A DNA stretch of 64,000 bases. Source: Rhynchospora pubera (lineage: Eukaryota; Streptophyta; Magnoliopsida; Poales; Cyperaceae). The position numbers and the translations under genes were made by a program. The notes beneath the pieces were generated by a model that was not told the origin of the DNA, searched no databases, and was given only the letters and a program-made list of their open reading frames with translations. The stretch covers positions 172,615,144-172,679,143 of the forward strand of contig CM051461.1 in the NCBI GenBank assembly GCA_028095005.1. The letters run 5' to 3'. Below are positions 1 to 12,597 of the stretch, one piece after another. How positions within the stretch are numbered: position 1 is the stretch's first letter; every line of letters starts with the position of its first letter.

Positions 1-443
1 GTGGTAACGCTTATGTAATAACTCTTTAAATATATGCCCTCGTGTATTGGTTGCACTAATCAAATAAACAAAGCAACATCAAAGACAAGAGATGATGGTT
101 TTATAACAAAAATAAGAGGAAAAAAAATCAAATACAGATAGTTAAGTTAGAAAAAGGAAGGAGACAAGGATTGTCGCTATCCAGGTAGCGCGCAACATGT
201 TCATACTTCATAGCACACCATCAATGAAACTTGTTTCATGAAGTATTAAGAAAATTGACAATTCTTTTATTATTCTTAATTTACATTAATGCAAGAGAAG
301 AGAGACATGCGGCAAAACAAAGAGTTGTGGTGACAGAATCTATGAAAAGGTACAGCTAGCTGCAGTTCAGTTTAGGTGAATTTAGAAACAGTGCATTAGA
401 AAACTACACCTAACTTTCCCATAATGATTGATAATGCTACTAG

Positions 444-1179
444 GGAGGTGCTTTGGGCAACGAAAATTTTTCTTGGAGCAACATATTTATTTTTGAAATG
501 TCTAAATTGCCCTTAGTATTAATAAAGATCCATTACCTAATTTATTTTCTTAATAGTGCTTTTAATTTATTTCCTTAGCTGCATTTTTTTTCTTTAATGA
601 CATCTTGCAGGTCACTATTTTCAAAAAATTGCATTTGCCTTTCATGACATCGTTTTGAAATGCACTTTTTTGAATTCTATTACTGCAATGATAATTAGTA
701 TATGCAAAGAAAAAAAAATCGATTCATATTATTGTATTATAGTTATTAATTTTTTTTATACTCAAAGCATAAAAACAAAACATATCCGACAAATGACTGA
801 TAATTTTTGCATACGCAAATTCCCAAAACTTTTATCTAAAAAATAATGAGTAGCTTCTTTAAAAAATGAAGAGTCAAATTTTGGCCTATTAAAAATTATT
901 TTATGATATGAACTCACATACAAGCAAAGGAATAAATCGTACAAATCAAACTAAAATTATTGTGCACATTGCCATTAATACAATGTTTATATTTATATTT
1001 GACCAGCAATTGCTATTGTGATATTTAAGGAAGAAAAATGAAAAAGGAACGTAATTAATTTGAAAAAGATTTTAGAGGCAATAGATCTTGAATTTTTGAT
1101 TGATACCAAGGATAATTTAGACATTTAGAAAATAAATATGTTGCTCTAAGAAAAAAATCAGTTGCCCCAAGCACCTTCC
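444..1179. mobile_element. Mutator-like non-autonomous DNA transposon with long TIRs
   Basis: The two ends are inverted copies of each other for about 85 bases. The left end begins GGAGGTGCTTTGGGCAAC and the right end is the complement, ending GTTGCCCCAAGCACCTTCC. Both arms carry the shared stretch GAGCAACATATTTATTTT in inverted orientation. An exact 10-bp direct repeat, ATGCTACTAG, flanks the element at 434-443 and 1180-1189. Long TIRs with a 9-11 bp target duplication are the hallmark of the Mutator/MULE superfamily. The 736-bp element has no credible transposase, so it must have been moved in trans. The exact duplication suggests a fairly recent insertion. Confidence 0.85.
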
Positions 1180-1189
1180 ATGCTACTAG

Positions 1190-3378
1190 AAACCCCACAC
1201 TACCTATTTTCATTAAACCGACCAATAAGCAGAGAAATCCTTGGTTTGAAATCTTGTACATCCCTACTTATTCAATTCGACGGACCAATGTACTAATTTT
1301 ATTCTATAAAAAACCTCAAAATCTTCAGATCACGTAGATTATCATAATTTAGTTACTTTGGGCCTAGTAATATAGTCGTTGCACAGTTACACTAAACACA
1401 AAAAAAAGCCTTAACATAGTTTGGGCTGTCGGAAGAGTTCCTTCTCATGGGCTAGAGGCTTGTTTTTTGTTTGTTTTTTTTTTTTGCAGAAGTTATTTTT
1501 GCAAAGTTAAAATTAATAAAATAAAAAACTCTTAACTACCGGATTTTTTATTTTAAGGTGCATTGTTCAAGTCAATCTAGGCCCATAAAATTATACCGAG
1601 CTTTTTTATAAAAGCGCAATGAAGGATTGAGAGTTATCAATCTCGCTAATCAAAATATGATTTTGATGCATAATGATTGTCAAATTTATGTTCAACCTTC
1701 ATCTTTCTATGATTCTATCATCTTTTCTAAGTATCTACGTTGTTTTGTATTCAACCTCCAAGTTGCCCTTATTTTTCCTCCAATCGATCTTCTTTAAACA
1801 AATGTATTCCGAGTTGTTATCAGTGTTTCAGAATTCAGAATAAGGTTTGGTCCCTAGAGGCTCACTTACCCACACTGTTTTTTATTTTTTATTTTTCATT
1901 ATAATCTATATCAACATACTCAATTTTCAATCTTGAGATTATTTTTCTGGAAAGCTGCCGCTCTACTTAAATTGAAAATCTTAATGTCTGGAGTTAAATA
2001 AGAGGACTCCCACGATTAACAACCTACCACATCAAGAGAAATATACCAGCAATTTGTAAGGACTAAGTTGTAATACTAATTTTGCTGGAGGTTTGGAAAA
2101 AAACAATTATAAAAATATTTTTTGTATTGAGTTAAAACAATTATCTGTTGAACGGATGACCAACAAATTACTGACATAAAAATACTATAGGATATATGTG
2201 GTGACCTATTCAACTATTCATTTTTAAAAAAAAAACCTATTCAACTATTTAATTGGCATTTTGATCTGATGATCTCTTTTAAATTTAAGTTGCGTGCCAT
2301 ATTTAGTTGTTTTCTCACAAATATCGACCTAGTGCTTTTTCATCCCACTTGTGAGGGATCCATTGAGTCGTGACAGCTCAAAACTTGATTAATTTATGAA
2401 GGGGAAAAAATGTACAGGGAGAAGGACGAGAGCGTATATATATCTTATCCCTGGCACACCCTGATGCATAATTTTGGGAGGGAAATGCTGAATGGTAGTT
2501 ATGCCAGTAAAAATTCAGAGGAACAACAACATGTGGTTAGGAGCTACAATGATGTCAAACGACTCAAACCAAAGGAGCTAGGTTTAAGTTGGCGATAAAA
2601 ACCTTTGGCCCAACTAATTAATTTGTGAAGGAAGACGAAGAAAACTCGGGCAATGTAAGACAAATTATTAATTATTATTTTATTTTATTAACATGCTTTG
2701 AGGGAAATAGGAGAAATTAGATTCTTGATATCGTATAGAAGGTTCAATAAAATTTTTATTTATTTTGGAATGCTTGACAGTGAGAAACTTTAATTAATAA
2801 GTTAACTTTGTTATTATGCACAATCCAAATCATGCGAAGTAGACTTAATTAGTTTATTGCAACTGAGAAAGCTTTATTGGTCTTTTGTAATAAATCCTTT
2901 ACAAAATATTGAAGTTGATTCAGTTTACAGAACCAATGTTCTAGTATTATCAAGAGCACAATGCTGCTTATTCGAATCATATCTATTTCATCCAAACACC
3001 GGTATCTTGTATATATAAAGCTCTAAATAGCATCTAAAATTAATTAGTAATACTAGATTTTTTACGTACATTGTTGACTTTTTGTTTAAGTTTTGTAGGA
3101 TTTATCGTAATCAGTATTATTATTGTTGTCATCATTGTTGTTATTATTGGTAACTTTTATTTTGATTTTTGGTGACTCTTGTCTATTTTGGTTTCATTTC
3201 TATGTCTTTTGACCTTGCAATTGAATTTAGTGATGCATGGAATAGCACTCCATTGAGCATCGTTATTGTGTGTAAGGCGTATATCTTTAATTTCTAAAAA
3301 TAATGAGCCGTTCATTTTCTCGTTGAGGATTCATATATTTATTTTGAAAGAAAAGCAGCAACATGCCACCGCTTCCAT
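1190..3378. other. AT-rich intergenic stretch
   Basis: I see no gene, tRNA or clear transposon end here. A 62-codon open frame at 2410-2598 has no recognisable motif or splice context. Poly-A/T tracts are scattered through the stretch. Confidence 0.6.
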
Positions 3379-3509
3379 CTCCGTTTGGATAGGTGCAAGA
3401 ATAAGGAAATAGCTTTTTTTTACTTCTAAATTTATTATAAACAATCCAAACTCTTCACAAAGTGACACACTTCCCAATACTTCTTCTCTTATTCCCACAC
3501 CATCCAAAA
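3379..3509. mobile_element. MITE, 'CCGTTTGGAT' family, copy 1 (degraded)
   Basis: The left end CTCCGTTTGGATAGG is matched by an imperfect inverted end near 3500-3509 (CATCCAAAAG). The core includes CAATCCAAACTCTTCACAAA followed by CACACTTCCCAATA, shared with copies at 4429, 13653 and 27513. This copy has lost a clear target duplication. Confidence 0.6.
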
Positions 3510-3522
3510 GTATGGTAAAAAT

Positions 3523-3828
3523 CAGAGCTGTCAAACATGGATGATGGAACGAAAATCATTTGTTACGTTTTCGTTCCGTTCCAGGTGACAGAACAGAAAT
3601 GATATTTTGTTTTCGTTCCATTCCATTTCTTTCCACGGAAATTCCGTCCAAAAGCTATTCCGCGTTAATTTTACACTGAAATTTTCCATTTTGACGTTCA
3701 GCGGATCAATATCGTAGTTCTGTTTCCGTTCCATGTGCTAAAACGTAACAAAAAACTCTTCTATTTTCGTTCCATTCCGGACGGAACAGAATTAAAATGT
3801 GCGAAGCGGATGACTATTGACAACTCTA
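3523..3828. mobile_element. Possible hAT-type MITE rich in GTTCCGTT motifs
   Basis: The segment is bounded by CAGAGCTGTCAA on the left and TTGACAACTCTAG on the right, a short imperfect inverted repeat resembling hAT ends. Inside are many copies of CGTTCCGTTCC or CGTTCCATTCC. No 8-bp target duplication is visible. The GTTCCG-rich stretch at 14793-15030 looks related. Confidence 0.4.
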
Positions 3829-4273
3829 GCAAAGAAACGGCTCAACGAGTTCTCCTTAATATGTATCTAACAACAATCAAGATATATGGTACTGGTAATG
3901 TCCATCTCTGTTACCAGTGCCCCAAACTCATCTATCCATATATTGAACCATTGTAAAAGCACAGTAAGGTCTAATCATTATCACAATCATGAAAAACTCA
4001 AAACAAACAAAACAATCTCGTGCTACACTCTCCAATGCTCGCCACCAGGGACCATATAAATCCAGCTTGCTCATCATATTGCCACCAATTGCCTCTCCAC
4101 ATCTGGCGCCTGCCATCCAAGTTGTAACGGCAGCTCATTGACCATTGGTAGCATGGCAAGCTCCCTCTTCAACGCAGCGCTCCATAGCGCTGACCAATTA
4201 GTTAAAGTCGTCGATATCATGGACCCCACTACCTGTGTTGACTTATCAAAAATCGAGTTGAAGCAGCAATTAT

Positions 4274-4907
4274 CACTATAAGAAAGATGGTCTTTATATA
4301 TATTTTATAGCTAGAATTTTTTTATTTATGTTGGATCTTATTTTATTGCTAGATTTACTTGATGTATTAAATCTAGCATTTTTTTTCAGCAAGATTCAAT
4401 TTTCTATTAATAGCTACTTAAAAATCTAGGGCTGTTTGGATTCATGGAGGAATTTGGGAAATTTCATCTTCCTAGCATAAATTTATTATAAACAATCCAA
4501 ACTCTTCACAAAGTTACACATTTCCCAATAAATTTATGCCTAGGAATTGAAAATTCTCCAAATTCCTCAAATTCCTAAACGAATCCAAACGGCCCCCTTT
4601 ATTTTTGATAGAATTTTTCAAATCTTGTAATATCTAATGCAACAAAAATAAATTGCTAGACCTTTCCAATTTGCTACATTAGATATTACAAGATTTAGAA
4701 AAGTCTATAAAAAATAAATTGCTAGATTTTTAACGATATATTAATAGGAAATTAAGTTTGCTAAAAAATTCAAGATTTAATGCATCAAGTAAATCTATCA
4801 ATAAAAAAGTAAATTTAACAATAGAACAATGCCCAACATAAATAAAAAAAAATTAACTATAAAAATCAATGTAAAGACAGTAAAGACCATCTTTTTTTCT
4901 TGTAGTG
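4274..4907. mobile_element. CACTA-type fold-back MITE, itself interrupted by a second MITE
   Basis: The left end CACTATAAGAAAGATGGTC and the right end (complement CACTACAAGAAAAAAAGATG) are the canonical plant CACTA/En-Spm terminus, and the arms stay inverted copies for about 150 bases. Flanking trinucleotides are TAT and CAT, so the 3-bp target duplication is imperfect. There is no transposase. A different MITE (4429-4595) lies inside the left arm near the apex, so that insertion is younger. Confidence 0.75.
4429..4595. mobile_element. MITE, 'CCGTTTGGAT' family, copy 2 (nested)
   Basis: The ends GGGCTGTTTGGATTC and GAATCCAAACGGCCC form inverted repeats. The core contains ACAATCCAAACTCTTCACAA and ACACATTTCCCAATAAATTT as in the other copies. 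It is nested in the CACTA-type element. A target duplication is not clear for this copy. Confidence 0.7.
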
Positions 4908-5139
4908 CATTTCTTTCAATCCATATAATCCAACGTACCACACTGCCAATTATAAAGGACATTTTTTTTTATCTGAGGGGTAATTAAGATATTTATTCCA
5001 CAAGTCCTCTAGACAAACAGGAGGGTTATTTGAGGATTCATATATTTATAATAAGAATTCCTAATTTCCTATGAACTTTTGAATTTGATCAACCTATTTT
5101 TATTGAAACGTCAAGAGTATATTCTTTTTTTGAGGGTCA

Positions 5140-5700
5140 ACGTCAGAGTATATTCATGTCGAATGTTACTTGTTTGTATAATATTCTCACCAAACTTTGA
5201 TACAGTATCTTAAGCATGCAGTCTCTGTCTCTCGCACAAATTAAAATCTCATGGCAGAATCGTCTGCACAGAGCGGCTTGTATTTCTAAAAGTTCTAGCG
5301 TTACTCTCCTAGGCTCCTTCCATAAGCACCAAGCTTCACACGCCAAATAATGGTAACAATTTTTCTATGAGGTTGTCGAGCCGATTGTATGGTCGCAGCA
5401 AAATTGGAGTAACATTATTCATGCGAGACAAGCATGGGTAATTGGTGAGCTGATGGATTTCTTGCCAAACCTCCATGGAGAAACTCAATGAAAGAAAAGA
5501 TGCAAAGGTGTCTCTAATAGATGAGATGAGCAGAGAGTACAACCTGATGCAATATAGCAATTCCAACGTAGCATTCTATCCTGACTAGGCGGTTTCAGAA
5601 AGAAAGATGGCAGAAAAACCTGAATTGAAGGAGCTAGTTTGAAATCCCACACTAAAAGAAAACGTGACCTTATTTTACCACCCGTGACCACTGACCAATG
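5140..5700 (-). pseudogene. LINE-type reverse transcriptase zinc-binding (zf-RVT) remnant
   Basis: On the minus strand a broken reading frame contains the run GCTLCSSHLLETPLHLFFH followed by FSMEVWQEI. This is the Cys-Cys...His-Leu-Phe-Phe pattern of the zinc-binding region that follows reverse transcriptase in plant LINEs and their derivatives. A further Trp-rich piece lies at 5143-5346. The frame shifts several times and no reverse-transcriptase core is visible, so this is a 5'-truncated dead remnant. The call rests on one motif and its downstream pattern. Confidence 0.5.
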
Positions 5701-7490
5701 CTTTGTAGATGGAAGCAACGGTGAGAAATACAAGTGCATGCCGCATCTGAAACTGATCTCTTGTATGTGGGCTAGGGAGGAAAAGTCAAGGAGCTATTTA
5801 ACTTTTTTTGCTAGATACGTTTCTTAGTTTATTTAGGCTTTGCTCCAGGATGAGGGAGCCAGGATTAAGGAAAGATAAGGAAGTTGAAGGAAGTATATGA
5901 AATTAAAGGTAACACATGATTTCTTGCTCCATAATACAAAAAATATAGATAGAAGTTAATAGTAGTTACCTTCTATATAATGTACAAATGGGCAATATTA
6001 CCTTTTTATTCAAATCATCCACATAAATGAGGTATAAATGAGCCAGGACACTAATCACTCTCTTTTACTGTAAAAAAACGAATGAAATGTAACAGAGTTT
6101 AACAAGAACAGTACCAGTATTCTTTGGATTTTCATATCACGTTCTCTGCTGTTTTTTCCTAAACCAGAGATTAATAACATGAAACCTATGAAGCACCCAA
6201 TATCAAACACTGTTACCATACTAAATCTATTTTTTACAATTAAGCCCTTGTTTTTCTTTCTTATCAAACACTATATAAAATGGCCACCACTACTGTTTAA
6301 ACTGAAATGACCTTGTTCTGATTAGCGAGAGTAGTCAGCCGTCATTGTAGCCAAGCAAGAGAGTTTTATTATCCAAAAACTATAAACTATATCTTGCCAT
6401 AGAAGAAATGCTTACAAAAATTTCTGGAGAAATCGAAAATCAGAAACTATGCTTCTTTCTTCTTTTCTTTCGGAGAGCAAAGAGATTGTTTGAGATATGG
6501 TCCCAAATGACCTGCCTTTCTAAGATAAAGTGCAATTTGGGCGGGAATTTGCCAAAAATTAGGAGGAAACACACAATTTTTATGGGGCCCGTTCAGAGAA
6601 AGAAAGATGAAAGGGCATATTCGGTAGAAAATTTTAAATCGCTGGTGTCTTCTCATTACTCTCCGATTTTGGGGGTAACGCATATTTGCCCCAAACCCGC
6701 TTTTTAGAAACTTTGGTTTGCTTCCGTTTTCGTCGGCTCACCCAACGACCTCTTCTGGAGCAAGGTACTGCCATTAGACTTCCTTCCCTTCTTTTCGATT
6801 CTTCCTTTCTGTGTGCTCCAGAACACCAAATCAGAAGGAGAGAAGAGAAGAGTAACGGACGAGTTTACTCTGTCCGATTGATTACTCGCTCCACGCAGAG
6901 GAGAAGACGACGGAAAGAAAGAGAAGAAGAGGGAAGAGACAAACTAAAATTTAGAAGTTTTTAGAATAAACTTCTCCACTCCGATTTGAGATTAACAAAT
7001 TTTCGGTCAACCTTTACTCTCCTCTCCGTTCCTCTACTTTATTATCGGAATTACAGTCTTAGATCATTAAAATTGGAGTTTGGATATAGTAAATTAGCAA
7101 GCAAAGCAGCTCAAAAAAAAAAAAAAAAAAATTGACTGCTGGTGGAAATAAATCAATCCCAACTTAAAATCACATAACCTCGATAGTTAAAGCTCTTTAT
7201 AATAAAGAAGAGAGGTTACAAATTGTGGGGTTTATTTTAGCATTTGAGATTTAATCATATCATATTAAAAAAAATATATAATTTGAACAAGCAACATTAC
7301 ACAGAAAAATACACTAAACATTTAGCGATGCCGATGCACCATTTTAAAAAAGTTTACAAAAATCTGGTTGCAACAAACACATACTGCAATCAATGCCTTC
7401 TATTTCTATTTCAATTCAACTGTCATTTCGCCTGCACATTTAATTCCGTTAATTAATTTTATCTATTAAAAAATTGGGTCATGCTATAGT
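5700..7490. other. Intergenic stretch without recognised features
   Basis: The open frames at 6408-6707 and 6686-6964 lack domain or splice support. The part around 6690-6960 is richer in C and G than its surroundings and resembles an untranslated leader, but I could not attach any coding exon to it. Confidence 0.5.
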
Positions 7491-7807
7491 ACTGTTTAAT
7501 AAATTCAAACTGGGGGTAGTTGGGGGAGGTAAAAAGCAAAACTTGAGAAATAAATCAAGCCACTGAATCCACTCATTTTCTCTATGTTCATGCAACCTCT
7601 CAGCCTTTACAGTCAGGATCCAGTCGAAATAAAAAGGGGGAAAAAATCAATCTCAAACCAACTCAATACACACCACTGCACTAACTCTCGCCTGCAGTAT
7701 TAATCAATGCTCAGACAGAGCCCAAGCATTCAGAGAAATTATGAGCACCTCTGGCAGTAATAAATAAGCATGCAAGTGCAACAAGGTAAAATGTACAGCC
7801 ACCACCA

Positions 7808-9116
7808 TTAGTCGCCGCTTCTTCGGTTAATAGCCAGTGTGAAATAAATCAAAATCATTGTGCCCAGACTTGATCTGCAACATTTTATAGGCATTTATTA
7901 ATTATGAAATTATCCTATTCTTACTTAGCATCTTACTTACCAATTACTGCATATATTGATGTATAGGAACTTCCTAAATGTTTTTACCTCAACTGGGTAA
8001 GGAAGCTCTAATGGCCCAATTCATACAATGCAAACGACAAGGATAGTTAATGATGTTGAATACACTCCAATTACTCGCAAAATATTAAGTTCCTTCGTTT
8101 TTTTTTTCGCTACGACCGGAAACTAAATTCAATTCCAAACGGGAGCCAAGCCAAAGGGCTGAATAGAGAGCACTTCCGACACAACTTTTAGACACCCTAT
8201 GCTTGTAAAAGTATATAGAAGAGAGAAACTTACACAGTTGCAAAGAAAAGGACGATTTTACGGGGGTTGATCGGGGCAAGCCGGTTAAATCTCTTGTACC
8301 TAGCATCGCCTAGGTCAGTTAAAGCGGGGGCAATTGTCGTGCAAGAGGATGGTATGGAACTTTTATTCTGTACCAATGGCAGTTTCAACTGCTCCTGCTG
8401 AGATGGTACAACTACATAAACAAAATTATACTAAATTAGCTGAAATAGAAGAAAATTGTAAAATTTTCAATGTGGAATACAAATTCATGTCATTTTTTCT
8501 AAAAATGAAAAAAAAAAACTAGGCCATGCAATTCAACAAGAGTACAAAATAAAGAAAATGGATAATTTAAGTGCATAATGTCTGCCAGATAAGTTGTCAA
8601 TATTTTCCAGCAATTGGCTCCAGTTGACAAAAAGATAATGTATTTTAGCTTTTCTCCATGGGGTCTACAGTTTTTGCTTTTGGAATTTTAAAACTGCTTT
8701 TATCATTACGCTTGCAGAACAAGCATGAACGACTTTGTGTGCATCTAAAGAAATAGAAGGTCCAAAAATATGAAACCTTTAACAACAAGCTTTTTAGATC
8801 CATCTTCTGTCTCATACTCCTCACCTCCCCTTCTATCCATTCGGTTTGAACCCTTTCTAGAAAGTGCTCTCTAAAATTAATATAAAAGAATCTTTAGAGC
8901 AAAATTATATAAAACAAAAAAAAAAACATCACAGAATTGGTACATATATTATTTTACAGGGGGGTTTCATCTCAATACAATAAGCAGAGCAACTGTAACT
9001 CAAAATTATAAAGATAAATTCAGATTTACCATTACTTTGGGGCTGCCAGAGCAGCACTTATCACTTGCATGAGCAAGCCCTTCAATATCCAAAACCAAAC
9101 TTCCACTTTTATCCAT
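7808..9116 (-). CDS. Small membrane-anchored plant protein, four coding exons
   Basis: Coding exons on the minus strand: 9030-9116, 8777-8870, 8234-8411 and 7808-7874, with phases 0, 1 and 2. All introns are GT-AG. The sum is 426 nt, or 141 residues. The protein begins MDKSGSLVLDIEGLA. It then has a basic SPKVM-RALSRKGSNRMDRR segment (junction of exons 1 and 2), a polar middle, an INPRKIVLFF motif, and a C-terminal hydrophobic segment (SSLGTMILIYFTLAI) followed by NRRSGD and the stop. This layout, with a conserved N-terminal patch, an ALSRKGS box and a single C-terminal membrane segment, matches a conserved uncharacterised plant family I recall; its function is unknown to me. The topology suggests a tail-anchored protein. 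An upstream donor at 10160 and an acceptor at about 9132 give a 5'UTR intron of about 1 kb. An alternative exon-1 donor lies six bases earlier. Confidence 0.82.
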
Positions 9117-9131
9117 TGTATTTACCTGACT

Positions 9132-10385
9132 CTGAAATGAAATTCAAACACAATTAGGAAATACATAACTAATCAAATATTTCATAACATTTAACTGGGC
9201 ATATTGCATAAATCTACTGCAGAACAGGCTTTTAACTGTAGCTAGCATATGCAATAGCCGCTCAATTTTCATACCAAAACTTTCTGCTTCCCCATCTACC
9301 CAACATTGCATTGTACCAAGGCTTTCATGCTTACCTAGTCTTCCTATCTACCAACCATTTCATTCCCACTAGTTCCAATCAACTCTAATAGACCCACTAT
9401 ACTTTTAATAGACTAAATTTATACTGTAATTGGAATTACCTGCAGCAATGCTTCCTCCATGGAAATAATACCAAAAAAAATCTCCAAAATTGAGGCTTAC
9501 AGCGGTCTGATTTCAAATTGTCATGAATAAGAAATCAATCAATTGGGAATCAGAATAAATAAATAATGCAAGGAAATCATATCATCTGCAGTTAGAGAAC
9601 TGTTCACATCAAATTTGCTCAACAACATTATACCAACTAATCCTATATGAAAGAGCTATGAACAGTACATGGCGTATTAAATTGGAGAATCAATCATTGC
9701 TAATAATTATACGCGATACTACAATATTATAGTAACCCATAACTGAAACAGATACATGTCTTCATGTCAGCATTATTTCTAATTGAAACTGAAACTTCAA
9801 TCTCTTTCCAAACTAAATGGAAAATAAGGTAGAATCTACAATGAATCAGATCTATAGTACCTTTCAAAGATTCTCTTCTTTGTAGCCTAGTTTGACAAGC
9901 TGATTGTTTTAACCCCTCCTATTGTCAAGTGTTCCCTTTGAAATCGACCATAACTGTAATAGGAGAGAAACCCATAACTGTAATTTCTCAAACGCCAAGT
10001 GAAGAATGGAAAACCTTAAAAGGTTTAATTTAAACGGAAGGGAGGAAGGGAGAGAAATAAATAGGGATTACCCAAAATAACAACCCTTCCAAAACAGTGA
10101 AAATACAAGCAACAATGTCTAGAAAAAGAGAAAGAAACAGAGAAGTCTGGCGCTGGATACCTTGGTTGCCAAATTGCGCTTGCTGGCGAGTGAGTAATGA
10201 CAGAGGATTTGTTACTGTGTTACTTTCTTACAATTACTATTTTCTTTTTCTGGAAATTTTCAGTTGGAGATGTCGACGCTTCGTTACTAGAGAGAGAGAG
10301 AGGAGCGGTGGGTTTCGGACTAAAAGCGAGGAGGAAGTGAGAAGAGAGGCGCTGGTGCCGAGGTAGAGAGAGAGAGAAACGAGAC
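9132..10385 (-). promoter_or_regulatory. 5'UTR exon and leader intron of the small membrane protein gene
   Basis: The minus strand at about 10161-10385 is a CT-repeat-rich leader (many CTCTCT runs), ending in AACCAAG before a GTATCC donor. The matching acceptor TTCAG lies at 9132-9136, fifteen bases before the ATG. CT-rich leaders with a long first intron are common in plant housekeeping genes. The transcription start is inferred from composition only. Confidence 0.5.
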
Positions 10386-10534
10386 AATGTTGTCAGGTGG
10401 ATTTGTTGTTTGTGCGTACCTTTTATGTCTAACGTTTGAAAAAGATTATCTCCTAGCAAACTTTTTGTGTCAAATACACTTATACTTATACACAGAATTG
10501 ATTTTCTGTCGTGTTGCGGGTTGTGACCTTGATT

Positions 10535-11860
10535 CGGCGATTCCCGTTCCGGAAAATTTTTATCAAAAGATAAAAATACCCTAATAATTTTAAAAAGAAT
10601 AAAAGAATATCATTTTTTTAATAACAACACAGCGGCATTAGCATTGTAGCTGAATTTATATATATTTTTCCTTTTACTTTCTTTTATTTCGTTTTATTTT
10701 GCATTTTAATTAATGTCGGCAGATTTTTTTTCGTTTTACTTTACTTTTGTTTATTACAAGAACAAATTTTAATGCAATTTTACATAATTATTCTAGCATT
10801 TTAATATTTTAACATTTTTTAATAAATTATTAAAAAAAATAAAGAAAATGTTTTGAAACGACGTGTCAACACGACACGACACGATTGTATCAGTCGTGCG
10901 GCGTCAGAAATTTTTAAGTGTCGTTTTGCATATTGGCACGACACGACATGCGTGTTGGCATGACATGACATACGTGTTAGCACGACACGAGTACCGAATT
11001 AGTACGACACGATCGTGTTACGTATCGTGTCGTGTTGGCAATCTTGAAAAATTAACAAGATTTGACACGACACGACTAACACGCAACACGACACGAACAC
11101 GAACTAACACGATACGACAACACGCATTTAATTTTTAATATTATAAAAAATAGCATCATAAACATCTTCTTTTAAATTGTTTTTCTAAAAAAATATTTAA
11201 ATTGATTTTATATTAAATTTCAAATTATAACTTTACTTTCATAAAATATTTTATTTTTTTAATCTATTGAATCAATAAAAGAATGAATTAGCAAATAAAA
11301 TCATCAATTAATTTTTTAACACAAAAAATAAAGAAAAATTTCTGACACGACTAACATATCGTGTTGCGTATTAGTGCCATGTTGGTTGGTGTTCGTGTTG
11401 CGCATTAATTTTTCAAAATTACCATTGCATCACGATAACACGATCGTACTGTCCCAATCCCGTACTCGTGTCGTGCCAGCACATATCTCGTGTCGTATTA
11501 TTTTGAAAAATCCTATATATAAATAAAATTAAACAATTTAAAAAAATATTAATTATACATATATGTAAAATTGCATTAAAATTTATTCATATAATAAACA
11601 AAAATAAAGTAAACGAAAAAATCTGATGGCATTTTAATTTAAAATGCAAAGTAAAACGAAAGAAAAGAAAAATCTTAATTGCCGCTATAGGCAAAGTAAA
11701 ATGAAAAAAGAATATATAAATCCAGTTGCACTATAGCGTCAATACTAGTACCGCTATAGCTGTGCTGTTATTAAAAAAAATAATACTTTTTTATTTTTTT
11801 TTAAATTATTAGAAGTATTTTTGTCTTTTATAAATATCTTTCTCCCGCTCCTGTGAACAC
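10535..11860. mobile_element. Large fold-back element with ACACGACACGA-rich core
   Basis: Two arms of roughly 300 bases are inverted copies of each other with moderate decay. Examples are TTAATAACAACACAGCGG on the left against the complement TTAATAACAGCACAGCTA on the right, and TTTTAATGCAATTTTACATA present in both arms. The centre (10860-11120 and 11340-11510) is full of irregular ACACGACACGA / TCGTGTCGTGT motifs, themselves partly inverted. No transposase is present. Exact ends and target duplication are unclear because the arms fade into AT-rich flanks. Confidence 0.65.
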
Positions 11861-11906
11861 GATTTTGATAAAAAAAAAATACTAAAATAGTGCAACTTGT
11901 ATGTTT

Positions 11907-12096
11907 TGGTGTGTTTGGGAACTCACGCGAACAGTGAGTTCGCAACCCAAGAAGTTCGCGACCCAGAGTTCGCGCAGTTCGCGTGAAAAGTAGAAGCAAG
12001 GGATAGGGATAGTTCGCGCAGTTCGTGGTGTGTTTGGTACCTGCGAACTGGCGCTGTTCGCGAACAAGCTGTTCGCGTGCGCTGCCAAACACACCA
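11907..12096. mobile_element. Short MITE with TTCGCG-rich interior
   Basis: The ends TGGTGTGTTTGG and CCAAACACACCA are perfect 12-bp inverted repeats. A second matched block, ACGCGAACAG / CTGTTCGCGT, follows inside. The 190-bp interior repeats GTTCGCG several times. It is non-coding and no target duplication is obvious. Confidence 0.65.
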
Positions 12097-12597
12097 TGAA
12101 AAGAAAATTCATGAATAATAATTCTCCGTTTCGTCCGTTCCCGAGGGTGGGGATATGGGTGAGTTCTAACTAGACGCCAACTTTATCCATTAATTCATTT
12201 TTTTATTCATGTATTTTTCTATTAATTCTGTTATTTTTTCTTATCGTCTATTGCTTTCGTGTCGATCCTTAGTTCTTTACAGACTGCTACGTGGCAGGTC
12301 GACCGTTCTACGAGTTTGTTCGCATCATGAAGTTAAAAAATAAGTAGAAAATGCAAAATATACATTGATTTTTTTAATATAATATTATAAACTGAAATAG
12401 ATTGTTTGTAAATTAAAAATCCACCATAAAGGTCTCATTAATATCATGGAAAATATGAGATAATCATATTAGTTAATTAAAAAAAATATTTCTAGCTATC
12501 CCAAAAAAAAAAAAAAGGTAGGGAACAAGTTTCTACTCATATTGAGAGCGCAATGGTTTATATACGTGGAGAAAAAAATATCTACAATAATTAACAA

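Noticed and set aside
10097..10366. 89-codon plus-strand ORF
   Set aside because: It is antisense to the CT-rich leader of the minus-strand gene and its composition is dictated by GA repeats.
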